Positions 1-7,492 of a stretch of DNA of 19,577 nucleotides are shown here, piece after piece. Origin of the DNA: Spirochaetia bacterium (GTDB taxonomy: Bacteria; Spirochaetota; Spirochaetia; Treponematales; Breznakiellaceae); assembly GCA_025997595.1 (NCBI GenBank), contig BNUU01000032.1, forward strand, positions 1 to 19,577, in the 5' to 3' direction. Made by a program: the position numbers and the translations under genes. Within the stretch, counting starts at the first letter, position 1. The number at the start of each line of letters is the position of its first letter. The notes beneath the pieces are model-generated. The model saw only the letters and a program-made list of their open reading frames with translations. It was not told where the DNA came from and searched no databases.

Positions 1-1
1 C

Positions 2-142
2 AGGTGTCCTTTTTGCCCATGGAAAGCCATAAAAAACGCAATAGGACCCTTTTCGGCGGCGTGTCCGGGGCTTAGGGATACCTTTTATACCCCTTTCCCG
101 GTCTTACCCCTGGAAACGTGCAATAGCGGGGTTACTTGGTAA
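2..142 (+). CDS. Possible 3' end of a small Cys-containing protein (partial)
   Basis: The frame starting at base 2 is open from the window edge to a TAA at 140-142. It reads through a CPFCPW motif (one CxxC pair) and two later cysteines, which suggests a small zinc-binding protein of the kind common in phage early regions. The frame starting at base 1 is also open, to a TAG at 73-75, so the choice is not certain. No start is visible. This is a weak call based on the motif and on the plus-strand gene cluster that follows. Confidence 0.25.
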   Translation, partial: RCPFCPWKAIKNAIGPFSAACPGLRDTFYTPFPVLPLETCNSGVTW

Positions 143-189
143 TCCCTAAAAATAGGCGGCCCCGGCCTTATGGGGCAAAGGATGGAGTT

Positions 190-360
190 ATGAGCGACAG
201 GGAAACAAGGATTGTAGAGGTCTACCGGATAGAGGAAGCGCACGCGCTTGTTGATCTTGCCCGGTACATTGTGAAGGTATCGCGGGATCATCCCCTCGAT
301 GATGACGAAGCGGACGGCATGGACTATCTGCTTGAAAACATCAAAGCGATCATAGGGTAG
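190..360 (+). CDS. Small hypothetical phage protein (56 aa)
   Basis: First clear member of a plus-strand cluster of four small genes. The ATG at 190 is preceded by a purine-rich AAAGGATGGAG stretch, a good ribosome binding site; a longer reading from a TTG at 136 has no such site and a low-complexity basic leader, so the shorter start is chosen. The protein is acidic and probably helical, with a DDDEADGMDYLLENIK segment near its end. No family is recognised. The next gene starts 9 bases after its stop, consistent with co-transcription. Confidence 0.6.
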   Translation: MSDRETRIVEVYRIEEAHALVDLARYIVKVSRDHPLDDDEADGMDYLLENIKAIIG

Positions 361-369
361 GGGGTGGGT

Positions 370-606
370 ATGATTCCTTCATGGTGCAAAAAATGCGGGG
401 TTGAATCGTTCAGCCCTGGGGGGCGGAATGTGGACGCGGCACTAATCGCGGCGGGGTTTGTCCGGGAAGAATCCTGCATAGAATACCAGGTAGGCCCGGA
501 TAGGGACCTTACTCTTTGCCGGGCAACATATACCAGGGGCAAGAGCGAAAAGGTATTTATCATTACCAATGAAAAGGGCGGCCCGGCCCCTGGGGGTGCG
601 GCATGA
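370..606 (+). CDS. Small hypothetical protein with a CxxC motif (78 aa)
   Basis: Second gene of the plus-strand cluster. The ATG at 370 follows AGGGGGTG, a plausible ribosome binding site; a GTG at 364 is in frame but overlaps that site. The N-terminus carries W-C-K-K-C-G, a single CxxC, with further cysteines near residues 37 and 50, so a small metal-binding fold is possible but not shown. It overlaps the next gene by four bases (ATGA), which argues for translational coupling. No family is recognised. Confidence 0.6.
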   Translation: MIPSWCKKCGVESFSPGGRNVDAALIAAGFVREESCIEYQVGPDRDLTLCRATYTRGKSEKVFIITNEKGGPAPGGAA

Positions 607-833
607 GTACAAAATATATTGACCCTATGGAGGTGTCGGCCCAGGTGAACACCTTTGCATGGCTTTTAGGGCACATGGATTCTGATAGTGCTATCAATGA
701 GGATCATAGCCTGGGCTTGCTTTGTATTGGGTACATGATTAGCGATAATGTGGACGCCATGATCGCCGATTATGATCAACAGCTTGGCATTGACAGACTG
801 GGCAAAAAGGAAGTCCCGGAGGTATCGGCATGA
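603..833 (+). CDS. Small hypothetical protein (76 aa)
   Basis: Third gene of the cluster, coupled to both neighbours by ATGA overlaps at 603-606 and 830-833. GGGGGTG lies upstream of the ATG. The sequence is acidic with a helical middle section (NTFAWLLGHMDSD and LGLLCIGYMISDNVDAMIADYD). There is no signal peptide and no convincing membrane segment. The tight coupling on both sides supports it as a real gene, but its role is unknown. Confidence 0.6.
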   Translation: MSTKYIDPMEVSAQVNTFAWLLGHMDSDSAINEDHSLGLLCIGYMISDNVDAMIADYDQQLGIDRLGKKEVPEVSA

Positions 834-1246
834 GCGCGGCGATCATAGCATTCCCGGATGAAAAGGCGCGGGAATTATTGTTGAATGGGTGCTACCGGCT
901 CCAGGATGTGAAAGAGGGCGGGCGCTTGCCCTCTGCGGTTGATAGGTATCGGGAGCGCCTGGAGCGTGAAGCGACGGAAAATAAAGCATATCATGCCCGG
1001 CTTGCTTCCCTGCGGGCGGCGGGGGTTCCTCCCCGGAGTGTGTGGGACCTTGCGCTAAACGGCGCGGCCAGTCTTGCGGATGTTGCCCGGCTTAATGTAG
1101 TGATACTGGAAAAGGCCCGGAATGTTGGAACTAAAACAATCCGGGAATTAAGGAATCTGCTGTTGAATAACGGCATAAGCCCCGATCCATCATGGGAGGA
1201 ATGGGAGTCCCAGCAAGAGGCAAGGGAACAAGCGCGGCAAGGGTAA
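830..1246 (+). CDS. Small protein with RNA polymerase alpha-CTD-like helix-hairpin-helix domain (138 aa)
   Basis: The last gene of the cluster starts at an ATG six bases after a strong GGAGGT site. Residues about 78-117 (from LNGAASLADVARL to VGTKTIRELRNLL and NNGIS) follow the pattern of the C-terminal domain of RNA polymerase alpha, where a short helix is followed by a [NV]xGxK[ST]xxEI hairpin and a final helix ending in GLS/GIS. In alpha this fold binds UP-element DNA and activators. The protein lacks the alpha N-terminal domain; residues 30-65 are instead charged and helical. A role in DNA binding or in steering host transcription is an inference. A strong terminator follows its stop. Confidence 0.7.
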   Translation: MSAAIIAFPDEKARELLLNGCYRLQDVKEGGRLPSAVDRYRERLEREATENKAYHARLASLRAAGVPPRSVWDLALNGAASLADVARLNVVILEKARNVGTKTIRELRNLLLNNGISPDPSWEEWESQQEAREQARQG

Positions 1247-1252
1247 AGGCCA

Positions 1253-1293
1253 GGGGAGGGCAAGCCATAAGCGGCGGCCCTCCCCTTTATTTT
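1253..1293 (+). terminator. Rho-independent terminator of the plus-strand cluster
   Basis: The arms GGGGAGGGC (1253-1261) and GCCCTCCCC (1277-1285) pair perfectly over 9 bp, and the second arm is followed by TTTATTTT. It lies 7 bases after the stop of the alpha-CTD-like gene. On the minus strand no T-run follows, so it serves the plus-strand genes only. Confidence 0.85.
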
Positions 1294-1377
1294 GCCCCGG
1301 ACGGACTGCACGCAAGGCATTGTAAAAGGACCATAGGCGCGTGTGGTGGCCCTGTGGTGCATTTACTCTGATAAAAC

Positions 1378-1411
1378 GTATCTGGATACACATAAGGCGT
1401 TTTTCGCTTAT
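1378..1411. other. Two short hairpins in the convergent gap
   Basis: Between the plus-strand terminator and the minus-strand stop at 1432 lie GTATC-TG-GATAC (1378-1389) and ATAAGGCG-TTTTT-CGCTTAT (1392-1411, one bulged G). They may help end the minus-strand transcript, which otherwise has no obvious terminator here. Neither has a good T-run. Confidence 0.3.
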
Positions 1412-1431
1412 TTGTGATTTAATATGCTGTT

Positions 1432-1800
1432 TTACTTCCGGGGCGACTTCGCTGTACGGCCCGCCTCGCGCGTGTTATGCGGACTTCTCCCTTTCGCCTT
1501 TACAATAATCCGGCGCCTGCTTTTTGGCCGTGGGATTGGAAGCGTTAAAAGGTCCCCTATGCTTTGCCGGTAAAAATCAGCGGCCTTGTCCTGGATGCGC
1601 TGAGGGTCAATTTCCAGGGCAAGGGAAAGGGCTTCAAAATCCGGGGAATAAAACCAGGCCATAGCTTCATCCTTTGCACGGTTCCGGTCTTTTTCCCGCT
1701 GTGCAGTTTCAAGGATTCCGCCCTTCACGTCCAGCATGGCGCGATTGATAATGTCAGCCATTAAAGCGCGGTATGCGTCTTTGGTTTTAATGGCTAGCAT
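1432..1800 (-). CDS. Hypothetical phage protein following the tape measure gene (122 aa)
   Basis: It starts one base after the tape measure stop, with GGGAG as ribosome binding site, so it is translated from the same message. The N-terminal half includes EAMAWFYSPDFEALSLALEI followed by DPQRIQDKAADFY; this resembles small phage proteins with an 'AxxWf...lgldPxxir' pattern, though I cannot name the family. The last 35 residues are strongly basic (KSRRR, VKAKGR), which could bind nucleic acid. Its position after the tape measure is usually that of distal tail or virion-associated genes, but nothing in the sequence identifies it as one. Confidence 0.6.
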   Translation of the reverse strand: MLAIKTKDAYRALMADIINRAMLDVKGGILETAQREKDRNRAKDEAMAWFYSPDFEALSLALEIDPQRIQDKAADFYRQSIGDLLTLPIPRPKSRRRIIVKAKGRSPHNTREAGRTAKSPRK

Positions 1801-1801
1801 A

Positions 1802-4609
1802 TCAACTCCCGATTATGGCGCGCTGTTCAATAATTGCCCCGTTAGCATTAAAGAATCGCGCTGTAGATTTTCCGATAAGTTCACCGTCAAGGTAAACATT
1901 AAGATACTGTACCACCTCTTGCCCCCCGCCTCCACCATTGTTGGCCATCATGCCCATAGCTTCCATCTGGTCCGCTGTGAATACCCCTTCGCCGCCGGTT
2001 GCCAGTATCTGTTGTACATCGCCCGCGCGCGGGTTTCCCGGAACAATACCGCCGTCTGCGAACGCGGGCTTTTTCGGCGGGTTTCTAAGTAATACCGCCA
2101 TCTGGACTCCGCCCATTGCCGCCGCCATCGCCGTGAGTATCGGGACCATGGCAACTGCGGCCGGTCCAAACTGCATACCGCTGGAAACGGCTGACGCTAT
2201 TGACTGCGCTATCGTTAAGGTGGTATCGACAATTTTCTGCTTATACGCCGCCATATCGGCTTTGTATTGCAGTTCCAGTTTTTCACGGGCCGCCTTCTCC
2301 TCCGCTTCCTTTTCCTTTGCGTCAAATTCCTCATTGATACGCATTTCTTCCTGTTTGCGCTCAAGCTCGTATTGCAGTACTTCATCGCCCGCTTCTTTTG
2401 CCGCGTCAATTCTTGCCTGCATATCATCGGCGGTCTGCGCTTCAATAAAGCCCGCTTCCATCAGCGCCTGATTACGCGCTTCCTCTATTTCACCTTTTTT
2501 TATTGCAAGTTGTTCATCTATGGCGGCGATTGCTTCTTCGGTATCATGCTGCAATTGCTCCAACATCATACCGCCGATCTGAGATACCATGCCCATTGTT
2601 TCCCCAGCTACTTTTTGCGCAGCCTTAAAAGTGTCAGAGTCGAACGGGCTTGTTTTAGCGGCCATTTCCTGAATCCGTTTCTGCCCAGCCGTTATATCGT
2701 CAAAGTTCTTAAGAATAGCTTCCCGCTCTTTGTCCCCCGCTGTTATATAGACGGAGGACGCTTCCAGGGCGTCCCGTTCCCGTTTGCGCTGCGCATCGTA
2801 AAGCTCCAATTCCAGGCGGAGGGCCTCCTCTTTGTTCCCGGATTGCTTGGCCTCCTCAATGGCGATTTGGGCCAGGGCATCCCCCTGTTCATTCAGCAGA
2901 TCCCCCCGTTCCTTTGCCACTTCATTGATAGCGGCCTTGGCCTGGGTTTTCATCCCCTCTGTAACCTGGGCAAAGTTGGAAAGAAGCTCTGCTTGATCCG
3001 TTTCGCTTGCGGCCTTGAATTCTTCGCTCACCTCCATCTGTATCCGGGCGCGGTCTCGTTGCGCGTCAATAAGCTGCATCTGCAGGTCTACCGCTTCCTG
3101 AATGTTTCCGTTTTCCTGGGCTTGCGCGATAGCTTGTTCTGCCAGGGCGTCAGCCTGATCATCCATAAGCGCCTGAAACTCTTTACTACGGGCGGCGGCC
3201 TCCGCTACACCGGCCCCGATTGCAGACCATGAATCAATAAGGCCGAATGTGATCGGCGCGGTTGCCCGCGTTTCGTTATAGAGGCCCGTCGCGTCCAGCA
3301 GCGCCTTGGACGCTTGGGTGTGAATATCACGGTATGCCTTTGCGTGATCCTCCTCGATTTTTTGTATTTCGTATTCAGTAGCGTTTCTTTCCCTGGCAAG
3401 TTTAAGATCCGTCTGCAGAGCGTTATTGTTTGCTAAAACCTTTTGATTAATTTCCGTTTGCAGTTTCTTGTAGGTGGATATAATATCCCCCTGCTTTGCG
3501 GCCTCCGCTGCGGCTTTTTTCTGTGCATCGGCGGCAGCCCTGTTTGCGTCAACAATGGCCCTGAGATTGTTTCTTTCAACTACCTGGGCGGCGATCTTTT
3601 TGTCATAGGCGGCGATCTCTGCGGCGGCGTTCAATCCGTTTTTCTCCGCGGCAAGCTCTGTTTCGTTGCGGAGCTTAATCAATGAATCAAGATAGGCCTG
3701 GTTTGCGTTAAGCCGTCCCTCTGCGGCCTCTGCGGATGTAACAGCCCCGGACCGCTCTGCGGTTTCCGTATTTTTAAGGGCGCTCTGTAATTCTTCATAG
3801 GATGATACCAGTTCTGCGTTTTGTTCCTTCAGCACTTGGGCATTCCGTACGGCCGTTGCCTCTGCCTCTGATACACCCTCCATGGATGCGCCGAAAGCAA
3901 TAAGCGCAGCCCCGGCAATCCCCAAGCCAGGAACAGCAAGCCCGATAGCAACCATGACCGTACCGATCCCCACGGCGATCTTGCCCAGGTTTTCAAGAAA
4001 CCCTACCCATAACCCATTGAGAAAATTAACGGCGGGGGCAAGGAATCCGCTTATGGCGTCCGCTATGTTTTTCATTGCCTGCTGAATCTTTGCGGTTGCC
4101 ACAGCTCCCCGCTCTGAAAGTTCATTACTCTTTTTCTGATCATCGTTTAAGGTTTTTGTTTTCGCGGACAGGATATCCGCGGCATTCCCGGCAAGGTTCA
4201 CATTATCGGCGAATTCTTTTTGCGCTTTTGACCCGGCCTGAATCCCTTTGATCAACGCCGCCACAGCAACGATGATAGTGCCAATTACCGGCAACATAGC
4301 CTGAAAAGCCATAGTCACGGCGGGGATCATCGAGAAAATAGGCTTGCTAAAAACACCCGCCATTTTTTCACCAAGGGCGCCCATTTTGGGGGATACTCCT
4401 TGTAATGATGAAACCATATCATTCAGCTTCTTGTTCATCTGCATCTGCGCTTTTCCGAAACCCTGAACGTAAACCTTCCCCGCTTGTTCCCCTTGCTTTT
4501 CAAGGTCCTTGGCCATCTTTTCAAGGCGGGCCCTTGCTGCGTCGCAGTCCTTGTCCAGATCGTCCAGGGACAAGCGAATGCTTGCAAGTATATTTTGATA
4601 GTCTGCCAT
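1802..4609 (-). CDS. Phage tail tape measure protein (935 aa)
   Basis: Sets tail length during assembly of long-tailed phages and is ejected with the DNA. Features seen: a coiled-coil N-terminus (1-60); hydrophobic stretches near residues 90-127, 208-245 and 795-843; a long Ala/Glu/Lys/Gln-rich coiled-coil centre; and a C-terminal FADGGIVPG...GDVQQILATGGEGVFTADQ segment typical of tape measure C-termini, followed by a glycine run. Residues about 485-560 and 575-650 are a tandem duplication (ADALAEQAI/GDALAQIAI; LIDAQRDR/LYDAQRKR). By the usual rule of about 0.15 nm per residue the tail would be about 140 nm, an inference. AGGAG lies six bases before the ATG. Only a 161-aa gene separates it from terminase. 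Confidence 0.9.
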   Translation of the reverse strand: MADYQNILASIRLSLDDLDKDCDAARARLEKMAKDLEKQGEQAGKVYVQGFGKAQMQMNKKLNDMVSSLQGVSPKMGALGEKMAGVFSKPIFSMIPAVTMAFQAMLPVIGTIIVAVAALIKGIQAGSKAQKEFADNVNLAGNAADILSAKTKTLNDDQKKSNELSERGAVATAKIQQAMKNIADAISGFLAPAVNFLNGLWVGFLENLGKIAVGIGTVMVAIGLAVPGLGIAGAALIAFGASMEGVSEAEATAVRNAQVLKEQNAELVSSYEELQSALKNTETAERSGAVTSAEAAEGRLNANQAYLDSLIKLRNETELAAEKNGLNAAAEIAAYDKKIAAQVVERNNLRAIVDANRAAADAQKKAAAEAAKQGDIISTYKKLQTEINQKVLANNNALQTDLKLARERNATEYEIQKIEEDHAKAYRDIHTQASKALLDATGLYNETRATAPITFGLIDSWSAIGAGVAEAAARSKEFQALMDDQADALAEQAIAQAQENGNIQEAVDLQMQLIDAQRDRARIQMEVSEEFKAASETDQAELLSNFAQVTEGMKTQAKAAINEVAKERGDLLNEQGDALAQIAIEEAKQSGNKEEALRLELELYDAQRKRERDALEASSVYITAGDKEREAILKNFDDITAGQKRIQEMAAKTSPFDSDTFKAAQKVAGETMGMVSQIGGMMLEQLQHDTEEAIAAIDEQLAIKKGEIEEARNQALMEAGFIEAQTADDMQARIDAAKEAGDEVLQYELERKQEEMRINEEFDAKEKEAEEKAAREKLELQYKADMAAYKQKIVDTTLTIAQSIASAVSSGMQFGPAAVAMVPILTAMAAAMGGVQMAVLLRNPPKKPAFADGGIVPGNPRAGDVQQILATGGEGVFTADQMEAMGMMANNGGGGGQEVVQYLNVYLDGELIGKSTARFFNANGAIIEQRAIIGS

Positions 4610-4618
4610 GGTGTTCTC

Positions 4619-5104
4619 CTACTCCTCTGTTGGTTTAATTTGCCCGGCAATATCGGGCATCCGCTCAATAATTCCGGCATCTTCCATGCTCCGGCCCACC
4701 GCGTTGTAAATCTCCCCTGCCTGAAAAACGGAGTAGATCTGTGCCTTGGTCAGGGGGTCCGTTCCACGCCAGGCGCGTATAGCTTCCGCCATGACTGTAT
4801 TCCCGGCTGCCTTATATGCGGCGGCCTGGGCGTCAACACTTGCCTGGTCCGCCTTGCAATAAAGACTGGACAAGAAATTTTGCAGGCACATAAGCGCCGG
4901 GTGTTTCATACTACGGCACAGGATTTGACAGAGGGTGATCGCTTCTGGTATATCCCGAATTTTCAGCTTATCCAGGTTTTCAACTCCCCCCACTTCGTGA
5001 ATCCGCATATATAAGGCTTCATGGCGGGCGGCGGCCTCGGCGTCTAATCCTTCAAAGGCACGGCTTAAAGCAGCTTTCTTTTTGTTAAAAATACTCATGT
5101 TCAT
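4619..5104 (-). CDS. Hypothetical protein between terminase and tape measure (161 aa)
   Basis: AGGAGAGG lies five bases before the ATG at 5104; a second ATG two codons in is also possible. It ends ten bases before the tape measure start. The N-terminus is basic (FNKKKAALSRAF), then helical and Ala-rich with three cysteines clustered near residues 59-83. In siphophages and myophages the slot just before the tape measure gene is usually held by the tail assembly chaperone, often with a programmed frameshift. This protein could fill that role by position, but I see no overlapping second frame or convincing slippery site, and no family match. Confidence 0.65.
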   Translation of the reverse strand: MNMSIFNKKKAALSRAFEGLDAEAAARHEALYMRIHEVGGVENLDKLKIRDIPEAITLCQILCRSMKHPALMCLQNFLSSLYCKADQASVDAQAAAYKAAGNTVMAEAIRAWRGTDPLTKAQIYSVFQAGEIYNAVGRSMEDAGIIERMPDIAGQIKPTEE

Positions 5105-5183
5105 TTTTTCCTCTCCTGTTTTATTTGCCGTTTTTATACCCGGCTCGGTTTGTTACCATCTCGTGCATTTTCCCTTCGCATCT

Positions 5184-6476
5184 TTAATACCATACTACTT
5201 TTTTTTGCCATGAATTATCCATTTCCTCTTTTTGCCCCCGGCGCTGTATCAGGGAGGCGGCAGAATCCGGCGCGTCATCATGGACACGATCCCCCGGCCG
5301 CCAGTCAAGACACTGGTTCATATAATCCGGGTCCGTTCCTTCATCCCATATCAGGCGCGGCCAGGCTTGATATAAAACGGTACTGATTTTTAATTCCTTG
5401 TTCATGCTTTCGTGGTACGTTACGGCATTAATCCCGATTTTCCGCAGCTCTGCGGCCAGGAAACCGCGATCCCCGTTATCCTCGAGCAACAGTTCCCGGC
5501 AATGGAATTCTTCATACTTGCCCTTTATCGAATAGTACCAATCCTGCACGTTCCCCCGGTGAATAAAGCCCGTAATATTATCCCCGGACAGGATAGTCAG
5601 GGCGCAAGAATCCGATCCGCCATAGGCTGCGTCCAGGTGTGCCGACACTGCGGTACTCCGCCATCCTTCCCGGTTAAATGGTCCCCAGGCGGGATTCTGG
5701 AATAAAAGCGAAGTATCCGATATGAATTCAAGGCTATAATTACAAGCCCATAAAAACGGACTGGTACTTTTCCGCTTTTCATCCTCTTCCTCTCTGGAAA
5801 GCATATTAAACTTTTCAATGGGGTATTTTTTTATATCGCATATTTCGGCTATTTTCTTGAATGCGTCGTCCCGGTGCCAGGGTGTCCCGCAGATTATTTT
5901 CAGGGCGCCGGGGTTTGCGATATTGGTTAAAACTTCGTCGAGATAGGTTTTCGTTTTCTCCCGTTCCGCTTCACTTACCCGGTCTTGCATGGTTATAATA
6001 TCATCAAGCACTATCACATCAAGATGTGTTCCGGTTATCGAGCCCCCCATGCCGTAACCCTGTAGGTTCGCCTCCGGGGTGGTAGTTCTTTTGAAGTTGA
6101 ACAATATCCGCCCGGTGTTATCGTCAACCTTTACCGGGTCTATGCCGTGACATACTCTGAATATATGCCTAATCTCCGGATGGTCAAAACTACTGGATAT
6201 GGCGGAAAGGACATTGGCGCTATCCGTGAAGGTTTTCCGGAAGAGGCCGATCCGTGCGTCCGGGTGAAAAAGAATATAGCGGATTATTCCGGTAATAATA
6301 ACGCTGGAAGTTTTGAAGCTCCCCCGGTAGGCCTGCATGGCATGGGTTCCGGGAGCATCCCACATATCCTTGATCCATTCATCGTGCAAGGGGGTCATCC
6401 GATTAAACCCCAGTATTTTCCCCAGGGTGGTAGCGGGTTCGTTCTTTATTTTAGTAAGAATAGTCTCAGCATCCAT
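5184..6476 (-). CDS. terL: Phage terminase large subunit (430 aa)
   Basis: The motor and nuclease that packages phage DNA into proheads. The ATPase half shows a Walker A variant AYRGSFKTS (49-57), Walker B DVIVLDD (153-159) and the coupling motif CGTPWH (196-201). The nuclease half shows the three acidic groups of the RNase H-like fold: D282 in AHLDAAYGG, E332/D333 in LLEDNGD and D400/D401 in HDDAPDS. Length and motif order are normal, so the protein looks intact. Its ATG shares one base with the stop of the small subunit (TAATG). The gene usually downstream, portal, is absent; an 80-bp gap and a 161-aa gene follow instead. Confidence 0.95.
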   Translation of the reverse strand: MDAETILTKIKNEPATTLGKILGFNRMTPLHDEWIKDMWDAPGTHAMQAYRGSFKTSSVIITGIIRYILFHPDARIGLFRKTFTDSANVLSAISSSFDHPEIRHIFRVCHGIDPVKVDDNTGRILFNFKRTTTPEANLQGYGMGGSITGTHLDVIVLDDIITMQDRVSEAEREKTKTYLDEVLTNIANPGALKIICGTPWHRDDAFKKIAEICDIKKYPIEKFNMLSREEEDEKRKSTSPFLWACNYSLEFISDTSLLFQNPAWGPFNREGWRSTAVSAHLDAAYGGSDSCALTILSGDNITGFIHRGNVQDWYYSIKGKYEEFHCRELLLEDNGDRGFLAAELRKIGINAVTYHESMNKELKISTVLYQAWPRLIWDEGTDPDYMNQCLDWRPGDRVHDDAPDSAASLIQRRGQKEEMDNSWQKKVVWY

Positions 6477-7012
6477 TATTTTTTCTCCTGTGGGGTTCCG
6501 TCAAAAATTGCTTGTAACCGCCTTTCTGATTCAGGTGTCAGGAATTCAAACTTCTGAATGGGAGGCTTAATCATATTTATATATTTTTGCAGCATGTCTG
6601 CAGCCTCGTCCCGGTCGGCGAATTTGTACGTTACTATGCTATGGCCTTGGGCATCGGTTTTTTCGTTTATGGAATCGATACAAACATCCAGACCTTTTTC
6701 CTCCAGCTGATCCCGTGTCATAAGCATATTACCATCCAGATCAATAATGTCGGTGATTCGATAGAAGGCCCGCTTCACCCAATAGTCAAACAGCTTTTTT
6801 TCCAGGGGGATTTTTTCCCGGCCCAGAATATCGGACAAGGTATCTGACAGGAGACTTTGAATCCGGGGGGTTGCCAGTAATCGTGAGGCAGCGCGGCGGG
6901 CGGTCTCGTTGCTTGCGCGGGGATGTGCCCGGCAATAGGCGGCAGTCCCATCGCGGAAGTTCTGGTCTATATAAAAGTTCACAAAGTCCCGTTCTGCTTT
7001 TGAATGCTTCAT
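6476..7012 (-). CDS. terS: Phage terminase small subunit (178 aa)
   Basis: Recognises the packaging site and hands DNA to the large subunit. The N-terminal part matches the Terminase_2 pattern: ERDFVNFYIDQNFRDGTAAYCRAHP, then ETARRAASRLLATPRIQSLL (residues about 7-55), a helix-turn-helix of the family. A central FADRDEAADMLQKYINM segment and a charged C-terminus follow; these normally give the oligomerisation and large-subunit contacts. AAGGAG lies six bases before the ATG. It is directly coupled to terL. Confidence 0.9.
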   Translation of the reverse strand: MKHSKAERDFVNFYIDQNFRDGTAAYCRAHPRASNETARRAASRLLATPRIQSLLSDTLSDILGREKIPLEKKLFDYWVKRAFYRITDIIDLDGNMLMTRDQLEEKGLDVCIDSINEKTDAQGHSIVTYKFADRDEAADMLQKYINMIKPPIQKFEFLTPESERRLQAIFDGTPQEKK

Positions 7013-7055
7013 AGTTTCTCCTTATGACAATTTATGACTTTTTTGGTTGGCATGG

Positions 7056-7075
7056 GGGGAAGTATCGGCTTCCCC
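7056..7075. other. GC-rich hairpin upstream of the terminase genes
   Basis: GGGGAAG (7056-7062), loop TATCGG, CTTCCCC (7069-7075) form a perfect 7-bp stem between the stop of the 105-aa gene and the terminase small subunit. No T-run follows on the minus strand. It may be an RNA processing or attenuation structure, or a packaging-related site. Role unknown. Confidence 0.4.
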
Positions 7076-7079
7076 GGCC

Positions 7080-7397
7080 CTATTCGCTGCATGATTCCCC
7101 GGAAAGGTCGGCGAAGGGATTAGGGGGCGCGTCCTCCACTGATATGATTGTAAAGGTATGCCCGTTGCCGTCCCCATAAACTGCACTATAACTTTCCGGG
7201 CTGCTGCGATCCTCGCCAATGTAGAAAGCCTTCGCCTTGTCAAAGTGCATTTCGTCTTTTGTCCATGGTGATAGCGCCTCAAATGGTTTAAGGGGTATGT
7301 CCCCACGAAAGATTTTTTCAGCTACAGTCATGGGGTTGGATAGCTCCGATCTTGCGATCCGGGTCCGTTCATCATTCACGTATACAAGATAATTCAT
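7080..7397 (-). CDS. Hypothetical phage protein (105 aa)
   Basis: The ATG at 7397 follows GGAAGGA with good spacing; a GTG six codons upstream overlaps this site and is rejected. The protein is mixed alpha/beta with no membrane segment: LVYVNDERTRIARSEL at the start, AKAFYIGEDRSS in the middle and a Pro/Asp/Glu-rich tail. No family is recognised. It lies between the replication ATPase and terminase, where phages often place small regulators or HNH endonucleases, but no HNH residues are present. Confidence 0.6.
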   Translation of the reverse strand: MNYLVYVNDERTRIARSELSNPMTVAEKIFRGDIPLKPFEALSPWTKDEMHFDKAKAFYIGEDRSSPESYSAVYGDGNGHTFTIISVEDAPPNPFADLSGESCSE

Positions 7398-7492
7398 GTT
7401 TCTTTTCCTTCCCACGGTACTATGCCGCCAAGGGGTCGGCCCATATCCCCGCCAGGGTCCAGGCTATGCCCGGATGATCCCGGTCAGGTGAT

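Noticed and set aside
2267..3232. Long open frame (321 codons) on the plus strand inside the tape measure gene
   Set aside because: Antisense shadow of a repetitive, coiled-coil-coding gene; Cys/Phe/Leu-rich, no sensible domain, and the minus-strand gene is clearly real.
4619..5104. Programmed frameshift in the 161-aa gene
   Set aside because: The only A-rich run is near the start codon and no useful second frame continues from it.
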